A model generated the notes under the pieces. The model was not told the origin of the DNA. It saw nothing but the letters and a program-made list of their open reading frames with translations, and ran no database searches. DNA of 64,000 bases from Holacanthus passer (taxonomy: Eukaryota > Chordata > Actinopteri > Pomacanthidae). The DNA is taken from the NCBI GenBank assembly GCA_025331565.1, contig JAFREQ010000015.1, positions 2,356,001-2,420,000 of the forward strand, written 5' to 3'. The position numbers were made by a program, and so were the translations under genes. Positions 12,101-24,460 of the stretch are shown here, piece after piece (position 1 is the stretch's first letter; the number at the start of each line of letters is the position of its first letter).

Positions 12101-15100
12101 GAAATGTTTTGTGCCTGGATCCATGGCAGGATACAAAGAGAAATTATGTTTCTAACACTTTAATTATTGTGATATTCCAACCACCAAACGCTGGAAAATT
12201 TTAATTTCTCTTTAGTTGGCAACCCCTTGTAGTCGGCGGACCTTGGTGGGTGGAGGGGGTGTTAGAGAGTAAACGGTTAGATAATAAACTCTTACAATCA
12301 GGCCTGATGCGGGAGGAGAGGAGGCCTGCAACAGGAAGGAATGTGGGGGATTTAGAAACCTTGTGGCAAAAAAAAAAAAAAAGGCAACTTTCTAGTGCAA
12401 CCGATCTTAAAGAAAATGCCGCTGCCTGACAGTAGCTTACGCGGCCAATTTGCCATTCTTGACCTGTCAGAGTGGAAAACGAGAAAATGACAGGCTCTTA
12501 TGCAGCGGTGCAGGAGAGCACCACACAATGGGCAGACGTGTTACTGCAGGCACAAATGACATTGCAAAACCATAACCCACAATGAGCCATACTCACCAAC
12601 AGACACCCATAAGAGGGCAGCTGAGATTCTCACTAAGGGATGGGGATGAAATGCAAAGTGGCACCTTGATGACACAGGAAGGGTTCAAACAAAGGGAAAT
12701 GTCTCAACAACAACACCAGTGATGATGGTGGCATAAAGTAATAGAACCCAATGAGATTCTTTTTACTGAGATAAAAATCATAAAACCAAAGAAGCAAACA
12801 AACCACTGGTGCCCCACTAAACATAATACAGCATGCATGACTTAAATTAATAATAATAAAACCAGAAGAAACATAAGGCTAAAATGTAAATAACATAAAA
12901 TGTGTGCAATGCAAACGATTGACTGAAATGAAAGAGTATCTTGGATCAGATCTCTTTCATTCCAGCATCTCTCTCTCTTCTTATCCTCCCTGCAGTAGCC
13001 ATCCTGCCGCTGTGTGGGTGCGCAGTCTTGCCTTGACCTTGTGCTCTGCTGTTTGTGTGTATGACAGACAAGACGTGACAAATGCTCACCTGATTTCCTG
13101 CTGAACTCTGGCTCTTATTAGTCTGACTGCTCCTCTGCTGCGCACTGCGGCGGGGAGACGGGACGAAGGGGAGAAGAGGGGAGAGAGAAGGAGAAAAACA
13201 TGACAGGGGTAAAAGGAGGTCTTCTAAACATTTGTTTTTTCGCCAGCCTGATGTGTCTAATCATAAATAATTTATCATGGCCGAGCTAATAGATGGAGTC
13301 TTTACTTTGCAAAGCCAATGAAGTCTTCGTGGTTAGTGTTGATGTAAGAGAGCTGGACGTCTATCAACAGCAGAACCTGTAACAACACAAAACGTTTCAC
13401 ATGATGTGAGTGTAGCTCATTCTTAAAGGAATACAGGAGTTTGACATTTTGGGAAATACATTTGTTTTCTTCCACAGTTCGATGAGAAGGTTGATACCAC
13501 TCTAAAGCAGTAGCCAGCAGCTGGTTCGCTTGTTAATATAAAAACTGGAAAAAGGGGACAACAGGAGTGTATCCATATTCCCAGGGTCCTATGTCTACCT
13601 GTTCAATATTCATTACTGTGTGTATTAATTCTAATGCGTTTGTGTCAAATTTGACCCATTTCAAGTATTTCAGAAATAATTCTTATGGGGACAAAGATTC
13701 AAAAGAGATATATAAAAAGGTCAAAACCAATAGTTATCATTCATTTGATTCAGGGTTAGGATATGACGAACCTAACTCTAACATCTTTTTCATTCATTTC
13801 ATTTTCTTATGTGCTATATAAAGCTGAGAAACATAGGACTCTGGGAACATAGGACCCTTTGTCTTGTTTCTATTATGTGCCATATACATCTGGGGACCCT
13901 GGGAACACAGGAAGCTTTAGAGCTTTAGAGACGCTGGGCATGTGGATTTTGTTACTTTGGGACAGAGCCAGGCTAGCTGTTTCCCTCTGTTTCCAGTCTT
14001 TATGCTAAGCTAAGCTAAGCAGCTGCTGGTGGCAGCTTAATGTTGACTGTACAGACATAAGAGTGACATTGACCATCTTCAAATAAGCTTTTATCCCAAA
14101 ATGCCAAACTGTATGTATATTAATGGTAATATATTTGGATAAATTGTTTGTAATTCCATAACATTACAATGACTGATGTGGATATAGATCTCTCCATATG
14201 ACTACAGACGATGGCTTTGCATGCATGTGTGCGTATACATGTCACAGATCTTCGCTCACAGACATGAGTAATGAGCGTTACCTGGTCCTTGGCCCGACTC
14301 TCTCTGTCTCTGATATGAGAAGTCACAATTCTCTCAGTTTCCTCACGCAGCCTGGGGAAGCACTCCAGCTGAAAACACATCACACAGCTTATCACTCACC
14401 GCACATAATGAGGAATGTGGAATAATGAAAACTCAGGGACATATTTTTCCAACACCTCTTTCATTTTCCTCTCTTTTCATCATGAATTGAAGTTTCTTTC
14501 TTCAATCCACCCTTGATCAACTATCCTCCTCTCCTTCCTTCTTTACTTTCTCCTTCCCTTCAACCTTTCAAACCCCCATATAAAACACACACAAGTTACC
14601 TTGTTGGAGCACTGACGCACGGTGTTGATCAGTTCCTGGATGACCATGTCCACGCACTTGACGCAGGGCCCCTTCAGCTTTATGATCTGCTTCTTCACGA
14701 TGGCCTCAAACGCCATGTCGGGGGTGAAAAGTCCAGTCCTGAAACCCACCAAAGAGGAAGAGAAAAAGGATACAACTGTGAGGAAAAATGCATTCCCTTT
14801 TCAGTGACATCTATTTTTGTCTGGATTTTGGGTTCGAGAAGTAGCAACCACAGGCTTTATACTCTACTGTCTGTGGTGGCAATAATAAAGGTGTCAGTGC
14901 CAAAAACTTTTATTGATGCGATAAAAAAGAGTCACGGCAGATATTGCTATTGTTTTTGGAGGGAATTCAGGCGAAAATGTGGTGTTTCTTTAAATGCCAG
15001 ATTCTCTTTCGCCTGGGTGGCAATTTTTTTGGTTATGGTGGCTCACCGCTGCTGAATCAATATAGAAACACACAGAGAGGCTGCACTGAACATAAAAAAA

Positions 15101-18100
15101 GAAAGACAACATGCTCCTCCCTTGTTCACAAATCCCATACAAATCATGTATTTTTAGGCCGCTGGCAAACCAAATTCAAACATCTGCGTGTATTTTTACT
15201 TGTTGTGATGTCGGCCACATCAACATTAATACATTTGGCTTCAGTCTGTGAATGAATGTATTTATACCTTTATAATGTTAACAGGCAGAAAGATGAAAGT
15301 GAGGGAACCACTGGTTTGTGCATCTGAAATATTTTGAGGATGTGTGCGTCCTGATGTGGCTGTGGTAAAAGAGCAGGAGGATTTTGTCCGTCACATATTT
15401 CAGTTTGGTCGACAAACTCCTACCTGATACCGTGGATGTTCTTGATGGCATAACTGATCTCCCGACGCATCTCCTTCTCATCACACTCCATCTGAGGGGA
15501 ACAGAGAGGAGGAGTTCAGACAGTGGATACAAAGAAGAGAGTTGTAAAACTGCAAGAGATGAGAGACAACACGAAGAGACGCCTCACAGAGATAAAAAGA
15601 ATAATTAGAAGACAAAAAGAGAGAGAGGGAAAATAGTGCCAAAAGCTGTATTTGTACTAAGTGTGAACAGACGTTGATAATCGTGAAGTTATTTAGGGAT
15701 CATTCAAGAGATTATCACAAAAAGAGAACATAAGAGACCATTATAGAGTGTGTATGAGGAGTTGGGAAGAAACTAAGAACAAAGAAAACAAAGGAAGCTC
15801 AGCTTTAGTCTTATATTCAACCTTCAAGACGTAATTGTCTTAAAATAATAAGCAGCTTCGGGAATTTTCTACAGATGAGTTTCACTATCTTTAAACAAGA
15901 CAGAAAAAGGCAGATGACTTAGAGCCACAGTTATCACTGAGGACAACAAGGTCATTAAACTCATAATTCATAAGCACATAGTGGAATTCCAGTAGAGGAT
16001 CAGCATATTTAAATTTGTCAAATCTTCATGTTGGGAAATTTACAAGTATAATTTGAAAAAATCGTGTTTTGAAAATATGAAAAGTAAAATATGAATAGTT
16101 AACATTTTTTTAGAAATTTTACTTTTCATATACGTTCCTGCTGTGTTTGGGCGACTTCGACTCTATGACACTATTCACTTCACAAGCTGCTGCACTAACA
16201 TCAAGGAAATAACACCCAATTTCATTTGAAACAGGTCAAATAATTGCACCCCAGCAGATTTTCCCACTTGTTTTTCACAGCGCCATCTGCTTTTATATGC
16301 AACAAATCACCTTGACCAGTTCAAAGGGGAAACGCTCATGGAAGATACGGTTGATTTTTGCTCCACCAGACAGCTCCACTGTGTCCACCTGATCCCCTGA
16401 ACCCTCAATCCTTTTCTCAAAGTCCACAGAGAACTGCTGCACCATCCTGAAACAATGACAATGAAAAGATTATAATGAATAAAAGACGAGCAATGACTTC
16501 TAGCCTCTACAATATAAACTGATAAGCAATGTAATTATTATCCAGAGGTAAGATCTGTTGTGGATGCTGCAGGTTTTTAAGAACTAAAATCTGACGTAAA
16601 TGCTCTTATTGTGAGAAAACTGGGGCTACTGACTGCAACAGCTGCTTGGTTTTGCGAGACGGGTCATCAGGTCGGTATCCCCGGTATTCCTCGGCCTCCT
16701 TGTCCAGAGCCAACAGCTGGGACTGCAGCTTGCTGCGGAAACCTGGCAGGGTGTCCCGGATGTGGTTGGTCAGTTGCTATAAAGACACAAAGCCGGCAAA
16801 ATGAAACAAATTACAGTTGCATGGAAATGATTTATAAGTAGATTATGTTACCGGCATTTTGGCCGTACTGGATGGAGTGATTACAATCAAGGCTGTATAT
16901 TTCCATGTAATCTAAGACAATGCAGCAATAGCAATGCAGGGAAAACGTAATGTTGAATGCGCGCCTGAGTGAAATTATAAATTATTTGGAGCTGAACTAG
17001 AAAGAGCGAGTGCATGTTACACCTACTGACAGTCTTGTATCGCCCACGCTGGTGTGTTGTACAATGAAAGTGAGAAAAAAAGTCCACCCTCTTATTAATT
17101 ATGTAAAGTGCGCTGTGGGAAAGCACTAGGAGTAAATCCATGATCACCTCGTTGAGCACTTTCTGCAGACGTGGAGTGCCCATTTTATCAGCCATGTGCC
17201 TGTATGATGGGTGGGACAAGAAGAACTTCCTCTCAGCCTCCAAAGCCGCCTTGATATCTTTTTTACCATCGATGTCCTTCTGACTGCGATTCACCACTCC
17301 AATATAACCTGGGAATGAATAAACAAGGACACAAAGTGAGAGGGAAGTAATGAATAATGATAATCCTGGGAGACAAAGGCGGCAATAGCACGAGCGAGAT
17401 AAAGAGAAAAACAAACAGTGGTAGTGAAAGATGGTGGAACAAGGACAGACTTGATTAAGAACACAGTGGAAGGTTAAAAGAGAAGAATTCAGCTTAACAC
17501 ACGCACATACCTCTTCGCAGCGGCAGCAACTTGTTCTCCAGTACATCTCGGGCATCTGTGCCCTCGTCCATCAAATCCAGTTTGGTGATCACTCCAATAG
17601 TCCTCATACCTAGAAAAGGGGTCAGAAAATAGTTTAAAGTTTAAAGATGCTTTGTGGAAATTTGAAGGCATTATTGTGATATTTGATTTCATTTCTGAGC
17701 AAAAATGCAACATTTGCTAGTACCAGCTTTTAAAATGTGAGTTTTAAGATAAAATATTCCTTTATTAGTCCCACAACAGGGAAATTTGCAGTGTTACAGC
17801 AGCAAAGATAAATAGTAGGTAAAGGAGAAGTCTAAAAAGTATTAGCAATTCAACTCAGGTAAAAAAGTATCAACAATTTAACTATAATAAAAAGTATCAA
17901 CGATTTAACTAGAGTAGAAATTATTAAAACTTTAACTATAATATTAACAATTTAACTATAGAAACATACAAGTATCAACAGTGCAATGAAATGTTCTGCT
18001 TTGTAACTGAATATCTTTGTCTTCTTTCTCCTTCTTTACTTGTATTTAATTCTATTTCTCCCACCTCGTTCTTTCCCAGCATCTTTGGCTGTTGGCTCCC

Positions 18101-21100
18101 CTCCTCTCCCCGTTCCCTCCTGTTCTCTTCGACCTCACTCTCCTTGTCTGATATCACTCATCCTTCCCACAAGGTTATTTCGTCCAAGTCCTCCTCTTCC
18201 TAGCTAATTCTATCCTCTCCTGTGTCCTCCTCCCCTGTCTGAAGGTCAAATTCTTTGGGCATTTAATTAATTTGATTTCTTTCTCCTTTCTTACCCTTCC
18301 TCTTCATCCCATTCTCAGGGTCTCTTTTTTCCTTTCAGACTTTCATTTTTCTTTCACTCCTTACGTCTCCTTATTTTTCAATGCCCTCCTCATCCTCCGT
18401 TTCCCCTCTCCTATCAGCCCCTCATTTCTAATAATAATGTGACACTTGATCAATCCCTGTGGGGATATTCTGTTTCCGCATTCAGAGAGGTCAAAGGACA
18501 AGGTCAGACACTGAGCACCATCCCTGCAGCTCAGAGAGATGTGTTGTGTTGTTCAGGTCTGTCTCACTCATTTACTTCCATTACTCTCTCTACGTCTCTC
18601 CTGCTTGAGTCCCGGTATCACTTCTACACCATCACGCCGTTTCCTTACCCTGCGGATCGACGTCCTTTGCCAGCTTGAGAGCGTCGGAGTTGGCCAGGTC
18701 GGTGTTGGCCGGGGTGACGGCCAGGATCAAGCAGCTCTCTCTGGTGATGAACTGCATAATCATGTCCCTGATCTGCTGCTCGATGTCCACGGGCTGGTCT
18801 CCGACCGGCACCTTAGTGATCCCCGGCAGGTCGATCAGAGTCAGGTTCAGCACTGCACAGTCACAGAAATGCAATGTAAGAAAAACTGGCCATATCTATG
18901 TAACATTTTATTAGTCAAAGGTGGATTTTATTTCCTTTATGTGTGTTAGCTGGGTGGTCCCATGAAGCTTTAAGTCTTAATCTTTAAATTTAAATTAAAA
19001 AAGTGATGATGGAACCAGGGTTGTGGGTACCTAGGATCAGGTAATTCTAAACAACTCACATTCTGAATGGAGTTCTGCAAGTGAAAGAAATTTAGATTAT
19101 TATATTAATTTAGATTAGAAATCTAAATGAATTAGTCCACCATCTCAAAATCAATTCATTTCAAGGCTGTGGTTATAAATAACAGCATTCACTTTTGCAG
19201 TGCAAACAATCCAAAGACGTCAGTGTAGCACCAGTATGGCCTCAGGAAAGTGTATTCGAATATGCTATTTTCAGCCATATTAACAGGGAGCCTTTCAAGC
19301 ACCTGTTTAGCTGCTTCCTATTCACTCCTCAACAACTTAGAAACTCATTCACAGAAAATTATTTCGCTAGCAAAGCCATATTTTTTGTTTCTAATGACCC
19401 AGTTCTTAAAAATAATTTCAGCCAGCCATTATAACAAAAGAGCACGAGTGATGATGAGTCACCGCTTGTCACAGTCTACTCTGATTCAATGTTACGACGT
19501 TACTTGACAGTGACAGGAAGAGAAGCTGAGTCGTGGCTCCGCACCGTGAGGGGAGTAGACCCGCAGGTTGATGGGGACGGGAGATATGCCTTTGTTGGCC
19601 CCCGTGACGCGGTCCGTCTCGGCCTCGATCTCTTGGCGAACCTCGTCGAAGTCTGTGAACTTCTTCCCTTTGCAGTGGAGGAATTCAGCCCATTCTGAGA
19701 GGACGTAAGAGGAGAGAGAGCGTAACTGAGATTAGTGGTGGCTTTGCTGCATCTGTATGAGAGGGAAATGATGCCAGGGGAAAAAAAGCAGTAGCATTTA
19801 AAAAGGGGAGAGGGGGTGGCTGCATTTGTGTGTGTGTGTGTGTGTGTGTGTATGCTAGCATGTGTGGGTGTGTAAATGTGTGTGCACCCACCTGCAGTGG
19901 CGCTGATAAGCTGCAGAACCAGGGGCCTGCGGGTGACAATACCAGATCCTCGGGGCAGAAAGTCCCTGAGGAAAGACACATTATGTTAAACCAAAGTCAA
20001 TGTAAACATTTATCAGAGAGTGTAGGCCTGGCTATAGGTGGCATAATGATATCTTTCTCTTCAGGCTTTTTTCCCCTCTGAACTCTTGAAGGACAAATTA
20101 CTTCTAATTGTACCAAACATAATGGCATGCCAGCTACAGTACAGCCTTCAATGTCACTCATCTGATATGCTATAAGCCACTTCAGTGCAATCTAAGTGGA
20201 GTAGGGGCCATTTTAAAACACGGTGGCTCCTGTGGCTTTCAGCTGCTGCTGCTGCTGCAACAAAGAGCTTCAGCAGTACAGGACAATCTGACCTGATAAA
20301 CAACAGGTCAAAATGAAGAGCTGCATTGCTGACAAGGAGCTCTCTCATTTAAAAACGATGACTTCACCATTGCCTAAAGGGTTCCACACCAACTCGTTTC
20401 TTGTGTGTGTGTGTGAGAATGCGTGTCCACAAGCATGTACATGTGAGCATGCCACACACCTGACAGCCATCACAACTACCCCCCCATGTTGAAGGTCCAT
20501 TCCAAGAAACCTTATTAAGACATATCGACCCTCGGAACTCCCTCAAGTGGGATGAGTTAAAAAAAGAGGAGCCCACTACTTGTCCATTCAGCGCTGTGCA
20601 GAGCCAGTTCTGGACAGATGGACCATTACTCAGCATCACGACTCTCAATGAGGCTGGAACAAGACAAAATCAATGCATCCATCTGGGACCGCACACATGT
20701 ATGTGGTTTTTTAAAATGATGGTTAAAGATGTAATTTAGTGTTTCACTTCCACAAAGATGGGGGACTTGTGAGAGACAGGGTAATGCTCCAAAAACACTA
20801 CATTTCCACTAATACACCTTGATAGCATCTTTGATCAGACCTTTCAAGCTTTCATCCTTCAAACTTGGTGACAACAATTTATAACGTGTTTCCTGTCAAA
20901 TATTTGGTGTTAGCCTAACTCAGATAATCTTATGACATCATCACACATAACCCTGACGACATCATCAAGGTCACTTATTCAGACATTAGAAAGCTCCCTC
21001 CAGAGCCACATATACAAGGCATATAGTGGTTTCACAGAGCTATAGAATAGTGCTCTCACTGACGCATACACTGACCTTTATCTAACTGGAAAGGAAAGAA

Positions 21101-23159
21101 TCTCTATATGTATGTCTGTGCCCCAGTTTTCTGGACAACCGTTCATCCGATCGACTTCACACTTGGTGGGTGTACTGCTGAGGACCCAAGGAAGTGCAGT
21201 GTAGAGTGTGAAGTAGGTTGGACGAGCGGTTCTCGAGAAACATAAAAAGAGAAACAACGCCCTGCATGTATGACTTTAAATGGAAGTCAGTGACGACATT
21301 TGGGCTGAGGCGACTTATCAAGGCAATCAATGATTACAACGATGGTGCATTGCAAAGATAGCTGCACTTGGTCAAAGCAAGGATTCCCCCAGAGAACAAG
21401 CACCAGCTTAAAAACTTCACCCACAATCTAAAGTTTGGGAGTCTTTTAGACTGTTTTCTCTGCAAATTGGAAATAGTTTATCATAGCAGCAACACTGCTA
21501 CGCACAACACTGAAAGCGAAGGCATCCCAGACTTTTTGCTTTTTGTCCCAACCCAAGCATGGTAATCAACACAGAGAATGCATTTCTGTTAGTAGCAGTC
21601 ACTTAAAATTGATTTTCGAAATGTTTCTGCGTCACCGCCATGTTAAAGTTCATTTCTGCAATGCTGCTGTTATGGTAACATAACGTTACACCATGCATCA
21701 TCTAACGTGTTATCATGTCTGTTTACATTTTCTGTTTCTACATTCTAAGTGAGAAAATGGCTTAAACTAACTACAATCCAGAAAATTGTATTAGTTCTTT
21801 TTCCTACACTGGTGCAAAACTACATTTGCCAGTGTAGTTAGATTAAGAGACTGTTAGATAATAATAAAATAATTTAAGTCTAATCAAATGTTTTATTTGT
21901 GTATTTTGACATTTTCAATACAGAAAACAATTTTGCTTTTCATGACTGCAGTGTGTCTTTGGCCTACATTCAGTCAATTAAATGTCATTTAACAAAGAAG
22001 CATAAATAATGAATCAATGATATATTTATAATAATTTAGTTGTGGCTCACCTCTAACTAATTATGCAAACTGTCTAAAACTGGTGGCACATGCGTTCTTC
22101 TGGAACAGTGGGTCTGGAACTGCTGCGTCTAGAACCGTGGGGCCTCTTCGACTCTGCAGGTCGATGATATTGAGAAAACAGCAAGACTGGACGCCGAGCA
22201 ATCAGCCCAACCTGGACTGTCCATTCTGAAGTCCGAGTGACACTTTGATTTGTTACATATAGTATTATACCAACTGGCATAGTCACAGCACAGCAACAGA
22301 AATGCTACAGCAAAGGAATCAATTTAGAAAGTTAATGTTTCAACAAAATCGGAGATTAAGTGATGAGCACTTCTCTTTATTATTAGAAAATTTCACGGGC
22401 ATTATGCAGTAACTAGCCCAAAATTAAACAGTACTCAGTCTCTTTGAAATGTGATTAGTCTAAACATAAGGTTCTTGGAGCAGACAAAAGCACATCATAT
22501 AGCAGCTACTGGGCCTTTGGTGTGGAACCTGAATGCACCAATGTTTCTGATCATTTTTTGGTCAACATAAATAAACACTGGAGCTGATGTTACCAAGAGA
22601 ATCACATTCCTGGTTGGGGAAGGGCCTGATCCTTATCTTGAAAACATTAAAAATCAAATGCAGCTGCTCATAATTAATTTGTTGTGAGTGACCAAAAATC
22701 CGGGGCGAGGCGATGAATATTCATGTATGTTTTCAGGAGTGGGAGCTGACACTGCTGCATGTGGAGCGGGCTGATGATTTAAAATGGATACATGCAGGAA
22801 TCTGCATTTTGCACAGAACATGACACTGTCTGTTTTTTTTATAGGGTCAGCCGCATATTCCAGCCTGTGAAAGGAAGCTGAAGAGGATATTTCTAGGACT
22901 GTGCAGGAGCCTGACTGCAGTTGGTGCCGATTGGGCTGAAATCCCTCAGGTGCTGCTGTAACCCAAATACAGCTTCCCTCCTCTGTGAAGTGGCCACAAG
23001 ACACAGTGCACAGGCCACTAGTGGGTGTCTGCCTCATCGCAGCAGCCTTAAAGCTGGGGAGGGATGGTTTGAACTCTGCACACCACTGATTGGCCACATA
23101 GGCCTCTTATGTCATCCTCAAGGTTAACGGGACAGAGGATTATCCTATTTCTGGTGGTC

Positions 23160-23195
<36 letters not shown>

Positions 23196-23355
23196 TGCCC
23201 ACAAAGTTCTCCAGCACGGAGCTCTTCCCTGCGCTCTGGCCTCCGACCACCGCGATCTGCGGCAGGTCCAGGTTGCAGGCCTGGCCGATGGCGCTGAAGG
23301 CATCCTGCAGCCTGTTGACCAGCGGGATCAGATCCTCCATGCCACGGTTTCCCAT
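3855..23355 (-). CDS. dnm3: Dynamin-3 (large GTPase of membrane fission), 20 coding exons
   Basis: Large GTPase that assembles round the necks of endocytic vesicles and cuts them from the membrane. Coding exons (minus order): 23355-23195, 19965-19892, 19694-19545, 18852-18649, 17609-17511, 17308-17148, 16776-16634, 16446-16311, 15491-15424, 14738-14600, 14368-14282, 13376-13306, 13144-13090, 11521-11408, 7303-7194, 6336-6222, 5942-5778, 5607-5372, 5287-5114, 3897-3855. They sum to 2505 nt (834 aa plus stop) with frame kept at every junction. Visible motifs are P-loop GGQSAGKS (38-45), T65, DLPG, TKLD, a PH domain from about 517 (VIRKGWLTINN), the GED, and a proline-rich tail from about 763 ending SRRPPPSPTRQAPP. 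Exon 10 (MAFEAIVKKQIIKLKGP) matches dynamin-3 rather than -1 or -2, as do the myoc neighbour and the antisense miR-199/214. The tail is shorter than in mammals, so an alternative last exon may exist. Whether this is the a or b fish duplicate cannot be told. Confidence 0.95.
4513..4560 (+). repeat. Fragment of a dispersed fish repeat
   Basis: The run gggggaaacagcaggcctgg followed by ctctgtccaaaagt resembles the interior of the same dispersed family found as an inverted pair at 13.4-14.1 kb. Only a fragment is recognisable. It lies beyond or within the terminal intron of dnm3. Confidence 0.4.
7973..8036. repeat. Poly-T tract followed by a GA microsatellite
   Basis: 23 T residues at 7973-7995, then a GA-rich tract to 8036, within dnm3 intron 14 and upstream of mir-199 on the plus strand. 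Confidence 0.9.
8770..8865 (+). ncRNA. mir199: mir-199 precursor hairpin
   Basis: Both mature arms are present with the known vertebrate sequences. The 5p arm lies at 8789-8811 (starts cccagtgttcagactacc) and the 3p arm at 8828-8849 (starts acagtagtctgcacattg). A 16-nt loop separates them and the flanks pair (gctccgtccacc with tagactgggcatgg). It lies antisense in dnm3 intron 14, as mir-199a-2 does in mammals. miR-199 is known from mesenchymal and skeletal tissues, and its host RNA is a Twist1 target in mouse. Confidence 0.97.
8933..8971. repeat. TG microsatellite and poly-T tract
   Basis: TG repeat at 8933-8955 with one interruption, then T14 at 8958-8971, about 70 nt downstream of the mir-199 hairpin. 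Confidence 0.85.
9161..9192. repeat. Poly-A tract (32 nt)
   Basis: Thirty-two uninterrupted A residues between mir-199 and mir-214. This could be a retroposon tail, but no SINE body is recognised upstream. Confidence 0.9.
10612..10705 (+). ncRNA. mir214: mir-214 precursor hairpin
   Basis: The 3p arm at 10666-10686 (starts acagcaggcacagacagg) is the known mature miR-214 sequence. The 5p arm at 10625-10646 (starts tgcctatctacacttgct) pairs with it across a 19-nt loop. The hairpin sits antisense in dnm3 intron 14, downstream of mir-199 on the same strand, matching the conserved vertebrate cluster. The 5p arm carries A at position 6, where as I recall the human arm has G. Confidence 0.97.
13428..14115. 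repeat. Inverted pair of a dispersed fish repeat
   Basis: The plus-strand copy at about 13440-13562 begins gtttgacattttgggaaata and runs through tggttcgcttg and aaaactggaaaaaggggaca. A reverse-complement copy of the same family fills about 13925-14110, ending in cccaaaatgccaaact on the plus strand and containing gacagagccaggctagctg and atgctaagctaagctaagc. The intervening 360 bp carries two further similar motifs around the phrase 'ctgggaacataggaccc'. The whole structure lies within dnm3 intron 11. Confidence 0.75.
16075..16131. repeat. Perfect 16-bp inverted repeat
   Basis: The arm atatgaaaagtaaaat at 16075-16090 is exactly reverse-complemented at 16116-16131, with a 25-nt AT-rich spacer. 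It lies in dnm3 intron 8. It could be a degenerate MITE or a chance AT-rich hairpin. Confidence 0.8.
17753..17970. repeat. LINE-tail-like sequence plus degenerate tandem repeat
   Basis: The phrase attcctttattagtcccaca at 17757-17776, followed by acagggaaatttgcagtgtt, resembles the reversed 3' tail common to fish L2-like LINEs and SINEs. It is followed by about four diverged units around 'agtatcaacaatttaacta' at 17830-17970. It lies in dnm3 intron 4. Confidence 0.55.
19827..19851. repeat. TG microsatellite in dnm3 intron 2
   Basis: (TG)12 about 40 nt downstream of the exon 2 donor when read on the dnm3 strand, where it is a CA repeat. Confidence 0.9.
21085..21245. repeat. Dispersed fish repeat
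   Basis: The block from ctctatatgtatgtctgtg through catccgatcgacttcacact, aggacccaaggaagtgcagt and acgagcggttctcgagaaa resembles a repeat recurrent in percomorph genomes. Recognition is from familiarity, not a search. It lies in dnm3 intron 1. Confidence 0.6.
23163..23192. repeat. Poly-T tract of 30 nt abutting the dnm3 exon 1 donor
   Basis: Thirty T residues end immediately before the minus-strand splice donor of coding exon 1. On the dnm3 strand the donor therefore reads GTAAAA followed by more A residues. Confidence 0.95.
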
Positions 23356-23386
23356 GGTGCCTTTAGACGGAAGGGATCAGCGAATG

Positions 23387-23423
<37 letters not shown>

Positions 23424-23608
23424 GGAAGAGGAGGGGAGGAGGAGGGGGGATGTGGCGCTGCTATATTAGTCCAGGATACCGCGGTGCTTGTTGATGTGGT
23501 GAAGTCATCTAGCCCGCGCGTTGCCCCGAGCCAAGCGAGGGTCGGAGCGACTGAGGAGGCAGAGGAGAGATGGAGGGATGGAGGAGAGAGAGAGAGAGAG
23601 AGAGAGAG
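23387..23608. repeat. Two GA microsatellites in the presumed dnm3 5' UTR
   Basis: GA tracts lie at 23387-23423 and 23584-23608. On the dnm3 strand they are CT tracts 32 and 229 nt upstream of the start codon. They are probably transcribed as part of the leader, if transcription starts in the CpG-rich block further right. Confidence 0.8.
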
Positions 23609-23859
23609 GTGAACACACAGAGGGACGGACAATTGCGCAGTTGCTTACCACAACCACCATAACCTCCCCCCCTCCCCCTCATTCTCCCCCTCTCTCATCC
23701 ACACACACATATACAATATTATAGTTTCAAGGGCATCTGCTTCCATACAGTCTCCTCATATGGTCACACTGAGCCAATCAACGCTTGAGATTAGGATCAT
23801 AATAAAAAGGCAACACAAAGCATCGATGCGCACGCAGGCTGATCTATGTTACAATTAAA

Positions 23860-24460
23860 GAGCCTATATGAGAGCGTTGAGCCCCGCACTGTGGCGCTGT
23901 GTCGGTGGGAGCCTACCCCGCCTCAGGAGTCCCTCGGTGTCCTCACTGTCCGACGCTCCCGGTCGCTGTCCAGTGCTGAAGCGACGATCAGGCGGCGGAG
24001 ACCGAGCCGATCCCGGACGACTGCACACACAAGCGACCACCTGCTCGGCTCCCGCACCGACCACCGTGCGGATGCGCGTGTGCGAACGTCACCGCGCTCT
24101 CATCCCCGACACAAATTCGCCTTTGACAGATTAATCATATTTTTGTGTGTGTGTCGCCCTCTCCTCCGTTGCGCGGCGTAATTGCGAAGCTGCGCCTCCT
24201 CGCTCTCTCTCCCCCCCGCAGCGTACGGACGCGGCGGCGGACCAATGGGAGAAGCGGGATCGGGGGGACGAGGCGGAGGAGCGCGGCGCCGCCATTGGTC
24301 GAGCGGCTGCAGGTTAGGCCTACCTGAGCCCGCCCCCTGTTTACATCCGCCGCCGTTTGCGCCGTCGTGAGTCATGCGGCACGGCTGCGCATCGCTGCAA
24401 CAGCAGAGGCGGACGCGCTCCTTCGGATCCCTGCAGCAGGAGCAGGAAGCGGCTGTCGTA
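23860..24460 (-). promoter_or_regulatory. dnm3: CpG-rich block, probable dnm3 promoter
   Basis: A dense run of CpG dinucleotides and GC-rich boxes begins about 500 bp upstream of the dnm3 start codon. It contains an ATTGG (inverted CCAAT) at about 24294-24298 and ccaatgg at about 24242. It is the only such block near the gene start, so it is the natural promoter. The exact start site cannot be read. Confidence 0.6.

Noticed and set aside
14600..15424. Search for the alternative dynamin exon 10b
   Set aside because: Mammalian dynamins carry two alternative exon 10 versions. Only the 10a-like exon at 14738-14600 was seen. No second copy was recognised in the flanking introns, but a diverged one could have been missed.
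16887..17555. 222-codon minus-strand frame around dnm3 exon 6
   Set aside because: It is dnm3 exon 6 with read-through into both introns. The true exon is 17308-17148, bounded by AG and GT.
24145..24375. Open frames in the CpG block upstream of dnm3
   Set aside because: CpG-rich composition removes stop codons by chance. The predicted peptides are arginine/proline/glycine-biased and unlike known proteins.
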